From Phoronis australis (lineage: Eukaryota; Phoronida; Phoronidae): 64,000 nt of DNA. Position numbers and translations under genes: made by a program. The notes beneath the pieces were generated by a model. The model did no database searches. It saw only the letters and a list, made by a program, of their open reading frames with translations, and was not told the DNA's origin. Positions 44,401 to 59,400 of this stretch are shown piece by piece. Location: NCBI GenBank assembly GCA_002633005.1, contig NMRA01000033.1, forward strand, positions 1,107,203 to 1,171,202, written 5' to 3'. Positions within the stretch are counted from its first letter, which is position 1. Each line of letters begins with the position of its first letter.

Positions 44401-47400
44401 TTCTCTGTATAGAACACCCAATGAACAGTGGATGTCTTGAAACACAATATTGCGGAGTTTGACAGTAATTGGCCAGTTGAATTGCTGAAGGCATAACAGT
44501 ACCAAACATAAATCCGATGTAACACAGACACATGACTTGGCACTTACTGTGGCAGGACCAATGATTGTCACTCCTTTTTCATCAGCCATTTTGATCAACT
44601 TCCTCGTCAGGTTCTCAGGTATGCCCTCAGCAATAATAGCAATAGTGCGTATCTGAAAACAAATGTGACAACAATTTTATCAGATAGTTATTTACTTCAA
44701 GGTGCCATTTTTCAATCTACATGTACTGCAAACTTCATTCTTCGAACAATTTCCTAAAAGTAGAACTTGCAGGCTAATTCCTTACGTCTGTGATTGCTTG
44801 GCCAAATTAGTTAGAAACACAACATTAGAGAAGTGGGTTGAAAATTGCCTTATGTTTTTAAGAAAGAGTTTTGTGGCAAAAAACGATCTGCCGCAAGTCA
44901 CTGAACCATGTCCAGAAACTATCGCTGGGGCATTACGCTGCATGTACCGCGAGGTACGTCATTAGTGCAAAGGCCACCAGAATTTTTTTGTTTTCACGTT
45001 TATTAATTTACAAGTTGTCAAGGAATATACTTGCACTGTGGTAGGTGTAGGAATATCCAGAATTAGTATTGCTGTTTACTTTCTGCTATACATTAGCACA
45101 GTTAGGAGCATGCAAATACATCTTTAAAGCATAGTTATCTCGTAGAACAAAAATGCTTGTCATCGTTTATCAGCACCATTGATTGCAGAAACTCACGTCT
45201 TCAGTGTTCCCCCCAAGGCTACATCTTTTAACTATTGAGTTCATGGGTGTGTGGTAAATTGCAAATTAAAATAAAACTGCAAAGTTTATTAGAACTTCAA
45301 AGGTAAAGTAAAAATCACCTGTTTCTTGATTTTCCACCGATAATTATATTGTCTTGTGTTAGTGTTGGGTCCATTGGACCCCTGGCCACTGAAGTAACTT
45401 GTGTTTTGATTGATAAAATCAGTCATACCTGAGGATATGTCATGGTTTCCACAGTGCTGTCATAGGCAGATCTTAGAGAGGCAAAACTGACAAGGACATC
45501 TGCCTCGGAGTGTTTCTTCATGGCGTCTGCCATACTCTTGTAACACGGAATCAGAATCTCCTTGTGGCCCCAGTAGAACTTGAGTTTGTGGTCGCCCCTA
45601 TGTGAGGAGAAAACAATACACAGCTGAGAGACGGACATTCAATTAACAAGTGCTTGATGCATGGAATTAGAATCTGACTTAAATACAGTTCTATTATGAC
45701 CAAGGTTAGTTTAGAGTTTTAATTTTGAAGTATCCAGGGTTCTCCAAAACATGTTTTGGCTAGTCACTGAATCAAGTTTGAATTTTGTCCTCCAAGTTTG
45801 ACTAACCAGTGTCAGGTTTCAAATCCTAGGCATCAAGTTTGAAGTGTTGGGAGATTATTGAGAAATTATGAGACATTTTTTATTTTTTGTACCACTGCAA
45901 TGCTCTTATTTTGTTATTCGAGTTGAGTTTAAATTTTCTTAAATTTAAAATGCTGGTAAGCTTGATTTGTCCCATGAGGGTTCCTTTCACGGAAGCCTAC
46001 ATACATCTAAAAATAACCAGATGTCTCATGGTACACACAATGCCCTAAAACAGGCGCTTATGTTGTCTATGAAGAATTCAGGCTCTTATACGTACGTGAA
46101 TGGGTAAATCATGGCTACTACAGACGGCTCTTTACGCGAGCACATGTGATCAAAGTCCAGCATTCCCTGCACTGCTCGGTTCTGCAAACCCCACACGATC
46201 GCTTTGGTTGAGGTAGTGAACAGTGGGGCATTGCCAGAGGAGGTGCTTTCACTTGATATCTAGAAATGAAAGAGAAATAATGAGAGTGGAGAAAAGAGCG
46301 ACTGCCAAGAACACACAAGCCACTGTATACAACCTGCATGCTGTAAGGTGTGACTACACAGCAATCTGTAACCTGTCATTGAAATGCACCGTCAGGAAAG
46401 AAAAACACGGTCTGGCAAGCACGTCTGCTGCACTTTTAAGGGTAATACCTGTTCTGTGCTGACAACACAAGTGGCTGACTTGAGGTTATGTAGAACCTTA
46501 GAAAAATGTACAAATTTGGCTAACTTTGGAACATAAAAATTCAGAAATGACTGATCAGAATCATATGAAAGTTTCAGGAACTATGCTATATGCGCTACAC
46601 TCTAAAATGCCGTTACGAATTGTTTTCATATATATTTTTGCATGAGTGGATACCTAAGAACAGGACTATGGTTTTTGTGAAGAAAATAACAGTTGCATAA
46701 AACGAAAAACGAGAATATAATTTAGAAAACTGCAACAGTTCGTCGACATTATTGAAAACATTGTTTTGCAATCCATGTACCTCACTTTCGAGCTAAATTT
46801 TACTAAAAAGACGTGGTCACGTGACCCAATTAATGACAGTGTGATAAAAACTCAAAATGAATTCCACAGTCAAATATTTACTTTCAGAAAACATACTTTT
46901 TTCTGGAGTTAAACCTAGTTTTGTATATGGCTAAATACTATATAGTTGTCTAGAAGATCCTACACGTTGTTTGTACAGTGTGAACAAGAAAAGTCAAACC
47001 CAGAAGATATTATACAAAATTCAAACTTCCTATTAATTGGAATAAATAAAAATCACAAAGCAAACTGACTCGTACGATTAAAACTTTGGGATAAGATCAT
47101 TAACTGACTGGAGTTAAAGTAAATTTAAAAACTTAATTTGAGAAAATAAATTAACGACAGATTCATTAATTTTGTGGGTTGCTTTTTACATTCATCTTGT
47201 ATATCATTCTATGCAAAAACAATCAAGACCAGTGAGGGAAAAAGAATGACGGACTTACAACGTTGACTGTGCTTTGAGAATCTTGACTGGTACCCGACTT
47301 CCTGAGGTCAGAGGTCGAACCTTTCCTACTGGTGGCTGGGGACTGTAATGAAATGGAGGCTCGCGGTTCAACTTGTGGTTGAGTTAGCATGAGCTAGTAC

Positions 47401-50400
47401 AACAAACTGAAGTCTGTTCGCTAACATACTGACGTGCCTCGTGGACTAAAAAGATGTTCAACTAACATATCTGATATAAATACTGATCACCATTAAATGC
47501 TATGAGCAGAGTATCAGCGGGCTGATACAACACAACCAATGTACCTTGTAGCTGTTTTCATATTAATACAACAGATTGAAGTTCTTTGACAAATGCGACA
47601 CGAAATGCAACATGATAATTATGGCTTGACTGTAATGTCATATAGCAAGAAAGCAGTAAATAAAAATCATTCTCTACATTCTATTAGGAAAGAAGGTTAA
47701 ATCAGATTTCTACTCAAATATTAATGTACATTGAAATTCCCACATACCTCATTATGATATTGTGATAATATAGAGATTGAGATACCACTGGGTCAACCTG
47801 AATACAGCAGCCATTTTGTTAAATATAACCTCTGAGACCTCAAAAAACTGCACGTTTGCACTAGATTCCCTCTCCCACCTTGCGGGGATAGTCACGTCAA
47901 CCTTGCTGCACAACTGATTGATCCCCAATGACAACTTTCGAGTCAAAAACCAATCAGACGTCACAGCCAGTGATTGAAACAAGTGCAGCTTACTAGGTTT
48001 CAGGTGTTATCATTCTTCCGGCAGATAAAGGGTCAGACTTTCCGAACATGAAAAACAACGCTAAAGCTCTGTCGAAAATGTGTTATTTGACCTACAAAGC
48101 TTATTTTACTTGTGTAAAAAGGCTTCTGCTTTTAGACTGGCCGCAGGGTATACTCCAAACAAGAAAACATGCGGTTGGGGGACATGGCCATATCATGCTA
48201 CAACAAGACAAGAGATTTTAGGTCGTGCAGATTTAAAGACTGCAACTTAAAGGTTGTGGTTGGAGCTCCAATCATATTCCAAGTGACCACTAAGTTCTGA
48301 CTTTGTTCTTCCCAATAACAGACAAAAAGAAACAAACCCTGGACTGATACTGATGTTTTGAAAAGATACAAAATGACACAGCAACAATGTATTCAGGCTT
48401 GCTGCAAGAATATAGGTCAAGTTTACCACTAGGCTATGAGTCAACACACAAGGTCAAATGGAGAACTGTAGGGCAAAAACTGAAAAACTAGAATCTATCA
48501 GAAATTTACATGCAAAATGGTCTTAGTTATATTGGTAATAACTACATTTCCAATAAGATTCAGAAGTGAAACAGTCGTGATATTTGAATGATGAACAGAA
48601 GACTAAATATTCACTAGGAGGTGCTATCGTACATAAGATGTTCCTTTATTATCTAGTACGTAGAGTGAGAAGAAACAGAAAGTCATCTGCATTAGGCTTT
48701 AACTGTAAAACAAGCTGTATCATGTGACTACCTGTCATGCATGCATTTAACAATGATTCACTTGCGCCACCTAGTAGACTTCGAACTAATCATTTTAATA
48801 AAAGTAACTCTCAGTACAGGTAATTTAGTATCAAGAATTATTTATCAACACCAGGTTGAAACAATTTTTGTGAGCAATATTTGTAAGAGATCAAAATCAT
48901 GAACGAGCGTGCAATTAATGTTTTACAAACCACCGTTACCTCTTGTGAATTAGACCTTGAAAGCTGAAAATTTGAGTGCGAATAAAATTTTGAAAAGTCG
49001 CAAAGAGCTATTCATAAACTGGTTTGTCTAAGCATTATCTGAGATCAAACAAGATATCAGCATTTCGCATGGCGCAAATTTCAAATCCTTCTAGCTAAAA
49101 AATGAATTACATTTAATTAAATTTATTAGGTAATTTACTCTTGTAATATCCTATGATAGGATTATATTTCGGTTATTAGTAACAGAATGGCTATGGAATA
49201 TTTTGGGACAAATTTTATGCGAGTAAAAGACCCAATTCAATTTTCGTTTCAGCCAGAAAAGTTACTGATTGCAAAAAAAACACTTATAATTCTAATTGAC
49301 TTTACACCGTGCTGGTTTCAAAGGGACATTTCTAGTCTGACTCGCTACCTACTTCAAAACATAAACCACATTCAACTTCACCAAACATGCCTTGGCAACT
49401 TTCCAACCTGATCACAGTTCAGGAAAAGAGCCACGTCAAAGAAGCCACTATTTTTGGCAAGGTCGTTTCATGTATCATTTGCATACGACCTCTCAATTCC
49501 ATTTGACGTAAGGAATTAATTGCTATAATGGTAGAGATTATTTTGAGGACACTTTAAAGAGAATTAAACCTACTTTAAGATTTTATTTTCATTTTAGGCT
49601 ATAATAAGAAAAAATGCCATTTAGACCGAACATTACCTTTCAGGATTTCATACACCAGGATTGCATAAGTCTTCTGCATGAAAGCAACGTGCAACACAAT
49701 TTGTCTAACATTCCCATGAGACTCAACCAAGGACACATAAACGACATTTTCTGAGCTACTAAACAACAAAACCAGAAAGAAAATCCATTAAGCTACTAAA
49801 ATGAACCAGTGACAACTATAAGCAATCACACTGCCAGCTTAACAACACCGTACATGTAACATCGGGTCCCTTACCTGTTTCTAAGAAAGAATTGAACAAA
49901 ATAACCAGAAAACAAGTATTATATTTATTTTTTATCTTGTACAATGATCATTATTTTTTATAATTACTTCACAAAAAATTAATATTGATTATAACTTTAG
50001 ATAAGAGACGAGCATCAACAAAGCTGTTGATAAAACTATCTGAACAAACTTGGGGAAAAAATGCAGAACACATAAAAGCAAATATTCTCGAAGAGAAGTT
50101 TTGGGGCTCAAACAAAACCTAAGACATGGATGCTCACCACATGCCCTATACAAAAAGCTTTGATTTATTATCGCGATGTTCACTTTACAATTAGTGCAAG
50201 ACAATTATTCCGCACAATCTTAACTCACTGTCTGGCGCTCTAATCTTAATTTTACTTTGAACACAAAGATCACACATCTTATTTCGCCCTCTATTCAGTT
50301 CCTAACTCAGATGAAACATGGTTTCAAGGTTTGAAAATTTCAACAGTTTGTTATTGTTAGAGCACATTTCAAGCGTGTACAAAATGTCAGTTCTTTATAA

Positions 50401-53400
50401 GCCAAGAAACTATCTCGAATTTGGTTAAGAAACAATTTGAGAGCAATTATGGCAAGTCGTTAAAATACAACATTCGCTTTTTATGGAAGATGGGAATATA
50501 GCCACTTAATAATAATAATAAACTTGAGGAAGACTTTAGTATATATTTACACAGCTTAGTGATTAGAGATTATAATTCTTGTGGAGAAGTACATGATTGT
50601 ATAAAGAATGTTTCACCCACCATGCTGTCTCCTGGCAACAAGAAGTTGGCTGTGTGACCTTCGGCTTTTAGTTTACCCAACGGCACTTCGCGCTTACCCA
50701 GCGCCATGGCAACAATAGCAGTCATGTGAGTCTCGGGACCAAACACATGTATCGGAACGCCCAGAGTTTGTCCTGGAAGGTTTACACAGTGATGAAAAGA
50801 AACGTATTTCTGACTACCGTAGTTTACGATGCACAAGCTCTTTGTGCAGGTACAAGTAACAAAAATGATTAAATTTTTTGCCTCTAAATGAAACTTTTTA
50901 TGCACAATGTTTAATGAATTTTGCAGAAACTTTTCACCAACATGACTGATTCCTGCTATATCAGAAATTTGCGTAATAAACCATTCAAAAAACACCAATG
51001 TCATCTTATTATACTAAGATGTTAGAACCATACACTCCACTTCTGAAATTCATCCCGGTAATCGCGTAAAAAGAATGTACAAAGAGACATCGCATTGAAA
51101 CACCACGACGTAACATGACTCGCACACTCACCAAGCTCTCGCATGACACGTAAACCTTCCTGGTAGTTTGGCCCTGCACGGCGAACAAAGATGGACACCT
51201 TGTTGTCTATGAGCTTAGACTGGTATTCCTTCAAGGCTCGAACAATTCCCTGAAAGCAAGACACAGACTTATCAACTATTAGCGTCAATTCCAGAAACAC
51301 AAAACAATGTGTCACCGTCAATAGTCTACACAGAAAAAGATCTAGAGTTTCATAACTGACAGCACTTCAAATATCTCTCTTATAATTGTCCCCAGGAGTT
51401 TAAAACCACACTTTACTCGAAATTAAACTTTCAAATTGACTCGTCACTTTGATTGGAATGTGAAAGTTTCCTGAAGCTCGACATTTGATTGGTCTTGTTT
51501 GAGACAAGTATTGAATAAATTAATGTTTAAATATTGTCAAGCCAAGATGTTCAACTAATGCAACAGTCAAAGGCTAAACACATCAGTGCAAGCCCATCAG
51601 CTATCATACACCAGGTCTCAATGAGACGACGTTTCAGTTCATGTCAGACAAGTCCTCACATTCGTACACAAGGTCTGAATGAGACGACATTTCAGTTCAT
51701 GTCAGACAAGTTCTTTTATACATTCAATACTGTCACAGGTACTAGACAGTCATAGGTATAAAACCGTTTTGTCTAATTACTAACTACATCATACATGGGT
51801 AAGGAATTGTTATAGAGAGAGTTCAAATCACTATATCCTGACATTTTATCTATTAAATATTATAAACAGCCAAATGATCAACACGTGCCACGAAACCATG
51901 CCCACAAGCATCACGTGCGCAAAACACACATCATTACACAAACACGACACACATTCAACACAAACCATGCATACGAACACACCACACATGCAAGCTATGC
52001 AAACACCACACACATGAACACAAATCATGAATGCACACATCATGGACATGAACAAAAATCATGCAAACAAACATCACACAGTCCCGTGAACACAAATCAT
52101 ACGTGCAAACATGTATACACAAATCATGCAATAAACATCACACACATGGACACAAATCATGAACACAAACATCATGCATAATGAAGAAAGATCATGCAAA
52201 CATCTTCAAAAACTCATGGAAAGGAGCAACAAGCTCAGTCGCAAGAACATCAATTGTTTAAACAACCCATAATAGATGAATCCTACAATGAACTACTTGT
52301 CAAATGAATTACTCTGCTTAATGGTTCAGGCCAGTAGTCTCATGTTATGCACATAACAAAGACTCATGCACACAACTGTCTGCACATAACAATGACTCAT
52401 ACACACAACTGTCTGCACATAACAATGACTCATGCACACAACTGTCTGCATGACTGTCACTCTAGCCCAGCTTAACCATCCATATCAGTCTTCCTCACCT
52501 TGAAAGTGGCTGCCACATTGGTGAAGTTGGCAATGCCTCCACCAACAATAAGCACCTTGCCATCGTCTCGTCTTTCCGCAGTCATGAGACTGATCAGTGT
52601 CTTGGCGTACTCGTACGTTTGCTGTTCACTAGGGGCGCCCGAGTACTCGCCGTAGTTGGCCAGCTCCGATGCACCGCCCAGGTCACAGATGGTGTCACTG
52701 TTAAATAGGAGAAAAAATCAATGAATCAGACAAAACATTAAATAAAAACATTTATTTAGTGCTGCATCAAACAAAAGAGGCTTTGCCATGAACACGCATA
52801 ATTTACATGCAATGAAGAATAATTTCAATCAATTTTAAATTACTCACATCACTGAGATTCTTATTTTCACATACTCTTATAAATTTGTTAAAATTTGTCA
52901 TCTAAAAATCATCAAATTTTTGCTGCCATATTGCGAACTGCAATACAGCAATGCTACTTTGGAGAGTTGCTTCCACCATCCAAAATGGTGCCACAGTTTT
53001 TCTCATCACCCCGAATGAGTACTACTTAAAAATCACCAGCCAGCAACGTGTATTGAACTTGTCCATTCATCACGTGCCGCACAAAGACAAAATAGAGTGA
53101 AAGGATAAACACGAAAAAAAATAAAAGGTAAAAGTCATACGTCAGCATTCTACAAATAGGGCAGTGTCTTTTTGACGAACACTTATAGTTGTTACTTTGC
53201 GTGGAAGTGTCCAGTCCATAGTACAGTTGTAAACATCAACTAACAAAAGACAGTCATAATAATAACACAAAAAGGTCTCACGCATAAATTACAGATGCTC
53301 CGCCTCCAGCTACCATTGTCCAGATGCGCCCTTTTTTATTCAAAATAGTCAGCTTGAGAGATGCCCCACTTTTGGCATCCAAGTCAGCGATATACGCTTC

Positions 53401-56400
53401 CTGTAAACATTGACAGCAGTTGGCACCCACAATCGACAACATTTCATTTCAAAGAAAACTTATGTAAGTCGGACATGAATTAGTAGGATTTTAGACAAAA
53501 AGGAGGCATACGATAGTTCTCGTTCATGTACGCAGCGATTTATGCAAATCAAGTTTTGCTGCACTCGCGTTCTGGTTGGATCCGACTTGCGAGAGTTTTA
53601 CTGTATCTACAATTACTGCTCTGGATTAAGTTGCATGTATGCTCAATTAACCCTGACAACTAATCAAAATGACTACTAAGATTCGTATTCATTTATTAAA
53701 TGTCCTTCAAAAGCACAACTTGTACAATATTCTTCAATTATCTTAGCCTGTCACCAACATAAAAACAAGGTGTCATCACAAGATCATTTCAAAACAGAAT
53801 CTCCTAGTTTCATAGTGGCATAAACCGATTGTAACACTGAGGTAATTTCTAGCAGAGGAAATATAGCCATCCCAAAACTATAAGCTTGGTATAGCTGTGT
53901 GTACAGGGCAAATGGCAATAAATGTTTCCGTCAAAATAGTACAAAACATCATCTGTAGTTTGTACGTTCTGTTATTAAAGTGGCGATAAAGCCCCCTTCT
54001 GTCACAAAAAACAACTTTTGATTAAGACCATTGACCCAGTATGAAATTGGAGACAAAATGTTACTTGGTCAAAAAAGGTGCAAGTTTGGAAGGAAGGGAT
54101 TAGTTCATTATTGATTCAGGAAAGTCTCTGCAAGTCAACTTGTCACGGTGTATCGAGCAATAATGAGCTGCCAGTTGTTTGCAAGACCAAAAAGCACTTC
54201 CAATCTGAGTAAAGAGCAAATTGAGACCAATTTTATACTCAACACGTCAGGTAAATGGTCAAACTCAAAAGTTGGTTTCTTCAACCAAAGACAGGTTTAT
54301 AACTGCTTTAAGTCAGCCTCTCCAACACATTTGCAGTTTCGATACAAACTGAAATAAGCAAACTGCTTCAGGATATTTGTAAGTTAACTTTGATTCTCTA
54401 CTAACTAGGTTACTTTAAATTTGTAAAATGACCTCCGTTTCCTGGTGGATAAACTGCTCAAACATGAAAATAATTCAGTACTAAGTTTCAGTCATTCAAA
54501 CTGGCAGTCTGAAAAAATTCAGATATGTCTGAGTACCTCTGGCAGAAGATCACGTCCAAACGGCGGAGGGAACTCCAGATCACCCCACTGTTGCTTGCAC
54601 AGGTACTCAGCGCACTGGTCAATTTTGGCCGCCAGGTCCAGCACGTAGATTTTACCACCGGTCATCACTGTTGAATGTAAGATGACCAGAGGGCTAATTA
54701 CAACTGATTAGGTTCAACAACTTTGAGATAGGTAAAAAACAAGCAAATCAATATTGAATTTCAAAAGATTTCATGTATCTGACATGGGATAGGTATCATT
54801 TTACATTAGGCTGATTTGAATTTCAGACATTAAAACAATTATAGTCCTGTGTGGCAAATGAATTACACCCTATGTCTTCAAGAGATATTAAGCATTTGCA
54901 ACCTCACACTGGTAAATATACACTCTGCACAGACAACTGTATTCAAACTGCGACAAAGTCATTGAAGGAAGATCTCATCTGCCCTATGACACAGCATGTA
55001 TATAATGGAACTGAATGAAATATACTGGCCAGGGGGACATCTTGTGAGCAAGACTACAACATCTCAGCTCACCAAGAGCTACTTAAGAATACATTCAAGA
55101 CTTCAACTCAGTTGGCAGCAAACAGTGATCAACGTGCACACACAACAAGATACTGTTCAGCTCAAGAATGAACAAATAAAACTTACCCAGAGGATTGATC
55201 TCCATATATGTAAAATACAGGTCCACATACACACTGTACAGGGCCTCAATGAATTTAGCTAGAACCCTGAAAGTGAACGAAAAGGTGCTCAGTAATAACG
55301 CAGTCGTGGGAATTTTGCAAGGTTAATAAGCATATCTAATTATTTAGTGATCGAGACAAAACAAAGAATTAAAAGTGATAGGTTTCTGAAACCTATCACT
55401 TTTAATTCCATAAAGTCAGGTGAAGGGATATGCAGTCGATACTGAACTTACTTGGGATAAAAGATTCAATGTTTCGCCAGCGTCTGCTGGAATTTTCAAG
55501 CCTGTGCGACCTCTGAATTCCCAACGATCTTCGTAACTCCAACCAAATTCACCAGAGGTCGCACAGGCTTGAAAAAGCATAGTATACTCACACTGATTGA
55601 GTCATAACATACATAGATATATCAGGTGACAGGAATGACCAACTAGACGTCAGTGGCTGGTTCCATTAAGTTGTGGGAGGCCCTGACCAACACTTTGTCA
55701 TCGTAAAGACAGTTTCTATTTTACCAATAAATGGCCTTCAGTTTCTAACTCAATGGCATCAAACACTTTCTTCTATTCATGACATTCTATTGTCAATGCC
55801 AGAACTATCTATTTGTTGGTGTCCATCACAGTCCATGTTTTATAGTTTAGCACTCATAGGGACGTATTCCGGATAAGTCCAAAACTTTCTGTCCAACAGT
55901 CCTTCAAATTTCAGGACATACCCGACCTTTAGAGACTTTATCATACATCGGCTTCAGGAGATATATCTATCAATATTTATAAGCGAGTTCAAAATAAAGG
56001 GTAGATAACAAACAATACCTAGTGGGACTGTTTTTCCGAACTGTAAATACTCATATTGCACAAGTGTTCAAGAAAGGTAAAATATTTAACTTCATACAAT
56101 CTGGGGTCTGAATATTGCTAATTTTATGTTTAAAAACAGCAATTATAACTAACCATGACATTCAAGTAGACTTGACTTTTCAATACTACTGTATTCCAGT
56201 ACTGATTCTGGATAACACTCACTGAGAACGCCCAGCATAAGATCATGCTTGGCAATTCAAAAAACTACTGACCGACCAAGGGTAGGTATTTAGTTAAACA
56301 TGAGCACAAATCAATACGTGATACAAACAGTGGTTACTGTTTCAACATCCCACAGAAATTTCATTTTCCCTGCTTACGGTTTCTTGTCTGCCGCCACCAT

Positions 56401-59400
56401 TGTGAGCAGCTTCTGTTCTACCATCTCCTTGCTGCACGCGCCCCCTACTGGAATGTCCAGTTTGACCGCCTTGCTTTCCACATCACCAATGTCCACGCCA
56501 CCCTCGTGGTGGAATAGTATGGTGTCGGAGTAGCGACTGGAGTAGATGCACACATAGAACTCTTCATCCTGTGAAGAACAGAGAAATCCCTCAGCCTACA
56601 GTTTCACTATAGGTGGCGTTCAAGCATAGATCCAAGATCAATAACAGACAGGGTCTGACAGGGCAGGGCCCTTGCTCACCTGGGGGGAAACGGTGTACAA
56701 ATCGATTGACCAAGTACAAGGTGACTGTCTCAAAACAGGCCTCAAAATTTTGTTGTATTCCAATAAAAGCACGAACTTCAAATTTTGCAGACTACCTATT
56801 TTTCGTACTATTAAGCTCATACTGATGTTGAACAGATTTTAATTCTAACAGTTTCGGCATCTCAATTGCTCAGTCACAGCTCATTGCCTTTTTCTCCAAC
56901 GAAACACAGAGGCATGAAATTTGTTTGTAAAGATGGCTGACAATACAGAATTCAAGCACTTTTACAGTAGGTGTTGGAAATTCCCCTCATCAACATCCCA
57001 GCACAACTCAATGACGTGGCTTTAGTTACCAAACTGAAAAACAAGCACTGCTCTATGCAATACATCCATCAAGCATGAAATTGTCACAAAGCCGAGTAAA
57101 CGATGATAACTAGCATTTGTACAATCTCTTCGCAGTGTGCACTACAGCCTTTGCCAGGTTTACGCAAAGTTTTGGGTCCCTAGCTCAAGCAGACAAAAGT
57201 GATAAGCAAAAGGTTGGTGTCTATTTCAGGAGAATCACCCTGGCCAATGTGCCATGCAACATGTTAAGATTCTAATGCTCCTTCTAATTAGCACAACATA
57301 TGTAATAGTGTCAATGTGTTGAAAGTTGCTAATAAAAATAACCCCACATGTATTTCATGGTTTCAAATTACGTTCAATCTTTTACATAATTACACAAGTC
57401 GATTGAAACGATCAACTTAACTAACTCATTTTGCAAAACTACATTTCCTGTAATAAACATCCCAGTGTATGCAATATCTACCCTTATGCCACCTCCTGCA
57501 TGGCGCATTGTTTTTAACCACACCAACACCAGATGTCAGGCATAATTTAAACAATCCAGATGCCATATTGCATAGACCACCTGGGCAATCATGTTGCAGA
57601 TAACTCAATGGTGGTTTGCACAAAAGTAAACATTAAAGTAAAACAAATGATTATGCAATAGACTGAAGTGTCAATAAACATGCTCAGGGTCCAATCACAT
57701 ACCTGGCTGTGTGGAATGAATGGCTCGATGATAAAGTTCTTCAGTTTCCCGACCGATTTTCCAATCTGAAACACGAAAGGCCACAATTACACCGAACCGT
57801 TTGACTTCTGATGTTTTTTGTCCTGCGCTGCGATCATTTATTCTAACATTATGGATAAGAGGAATGCACACACATATTAAACCTAAAAATGTTTTGCATC
57901 AGCTGTTTCTTCCAAGGTCAGAGTTGAAAATGGACAAAATACGGTACACATTCAATTTTTAGTTGGAACGAAAATGATAAATTTGGTGCCTGTGTTGAGA
58001 ATTTAACGCAAGGTGCTGTAATAGGAGAGGACAATCAAGTTAATTTAAGAATAATACTGTTTCAGTTTCACATAGAAAATTTCAAAAGAATTAAATTTCA
58101 CGTGTCTGATATATTAGCATCCTAAACCGATGACTTTTTATCATATCCATAGTCAGTGCAAAATTGTCAAGTTTTTTGCTGCGTGACATAAACATGCAAC
58201 TTTACAGAGGATAAATCTGCAGGTATCCAAGTGTGTGACTTTAAGGGCAAGTTGTTTAAAAAAACATCAAGTTTGCAGCTAAACTGATTGTGTGTGGGTT
58301 TCCAACAGTCGATTTCAGCACCTTGACTAAATCAATGATGACATATTGTAGCAGGCAGCATAACATAAATGGTTCAGGGGCATTTTCAAGAAACGTACAT
58401 CACAAATTAAGTCTAAATACATCAGATTGAGTTGTCCCCTTGGCTAAACCATCCAGAATCCCTGCAGCTGACATTAGTAAGCATTACACAACTGTTTACC
58501 TACATAGGATGCATTCTACCACATTGTAAAAAAGTGTTTAAGTGGTTGCTTAGAAACATAAAAACACACCAGCTTCAGTTACTGACTGATGGTATAAAGT
58601 TAACAGTTCAGTATCACAACTTGAAAAGTCTTGGAAGGCACAGATGCAAAAGCTAACTGCTCATTATTAATAGAAAATCTTTACATGCCTACTAGACTGT
58701 AACACAATCAATAATCCTCAATCAGGAAGACATGCAATAATAGCTTTAGTAATGGCTTTGTGGGTCAACTTAATTTACCTAATAACATAACTGGATTATT
58801 AAATCACACAGTGAAGATGAAGCCCAGTAAAATGTCACCTATTTAGGTAACAATATGTCCGACAAGTGAAATTTTACTTTTCCATTTTTTCATAAAAGAT
58901 AATAAATTATGCCCCAAATAATTGCTTTACATTTCTATAAAGATCTACACCTGAGCTACCATCAGACAAATGATTCTGTGCAATTGCAGTCATTCATATC
59001 AGGGTTGGCAGCCTTTGAAAAATGAAAAAAGAACAATTTGGCAATTATTTGTCTGAAATTGGTGAGATTTTACCGTAGTCAAGACCGCAGGTCACAAACA
59101 TCTCCAGATTCAGTGCAATTTCAACTGAATTTTATCTAACAAAACAAAATAAACCATGTTAAATACAGTCTTTGATTCAATGTTCTGTGTATTGCAGCAC
59201 TAACATGAGGCCAGGCCAAAGTAGCAAACTTCAAACTGTAATTTATAAATCCAGTAAGCAACAAGGAATCTTTGGACTGATTTAAACAATGAAGTCAATT
59301 TGGTCACTGGTATTGTCACATTCATGTGGAATTAGAAACAGCATTTAAAAACCAAAAGGAAGGGTTTCACCTGGAAACATGAACAAAGCCAAATGTTTTC

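Noticed and set aside
51885-52181. 98-codon His/Thr/Asn-rich frame
   Set aside because: Produced by the degenerate ACACAAATCATG minisatellite.
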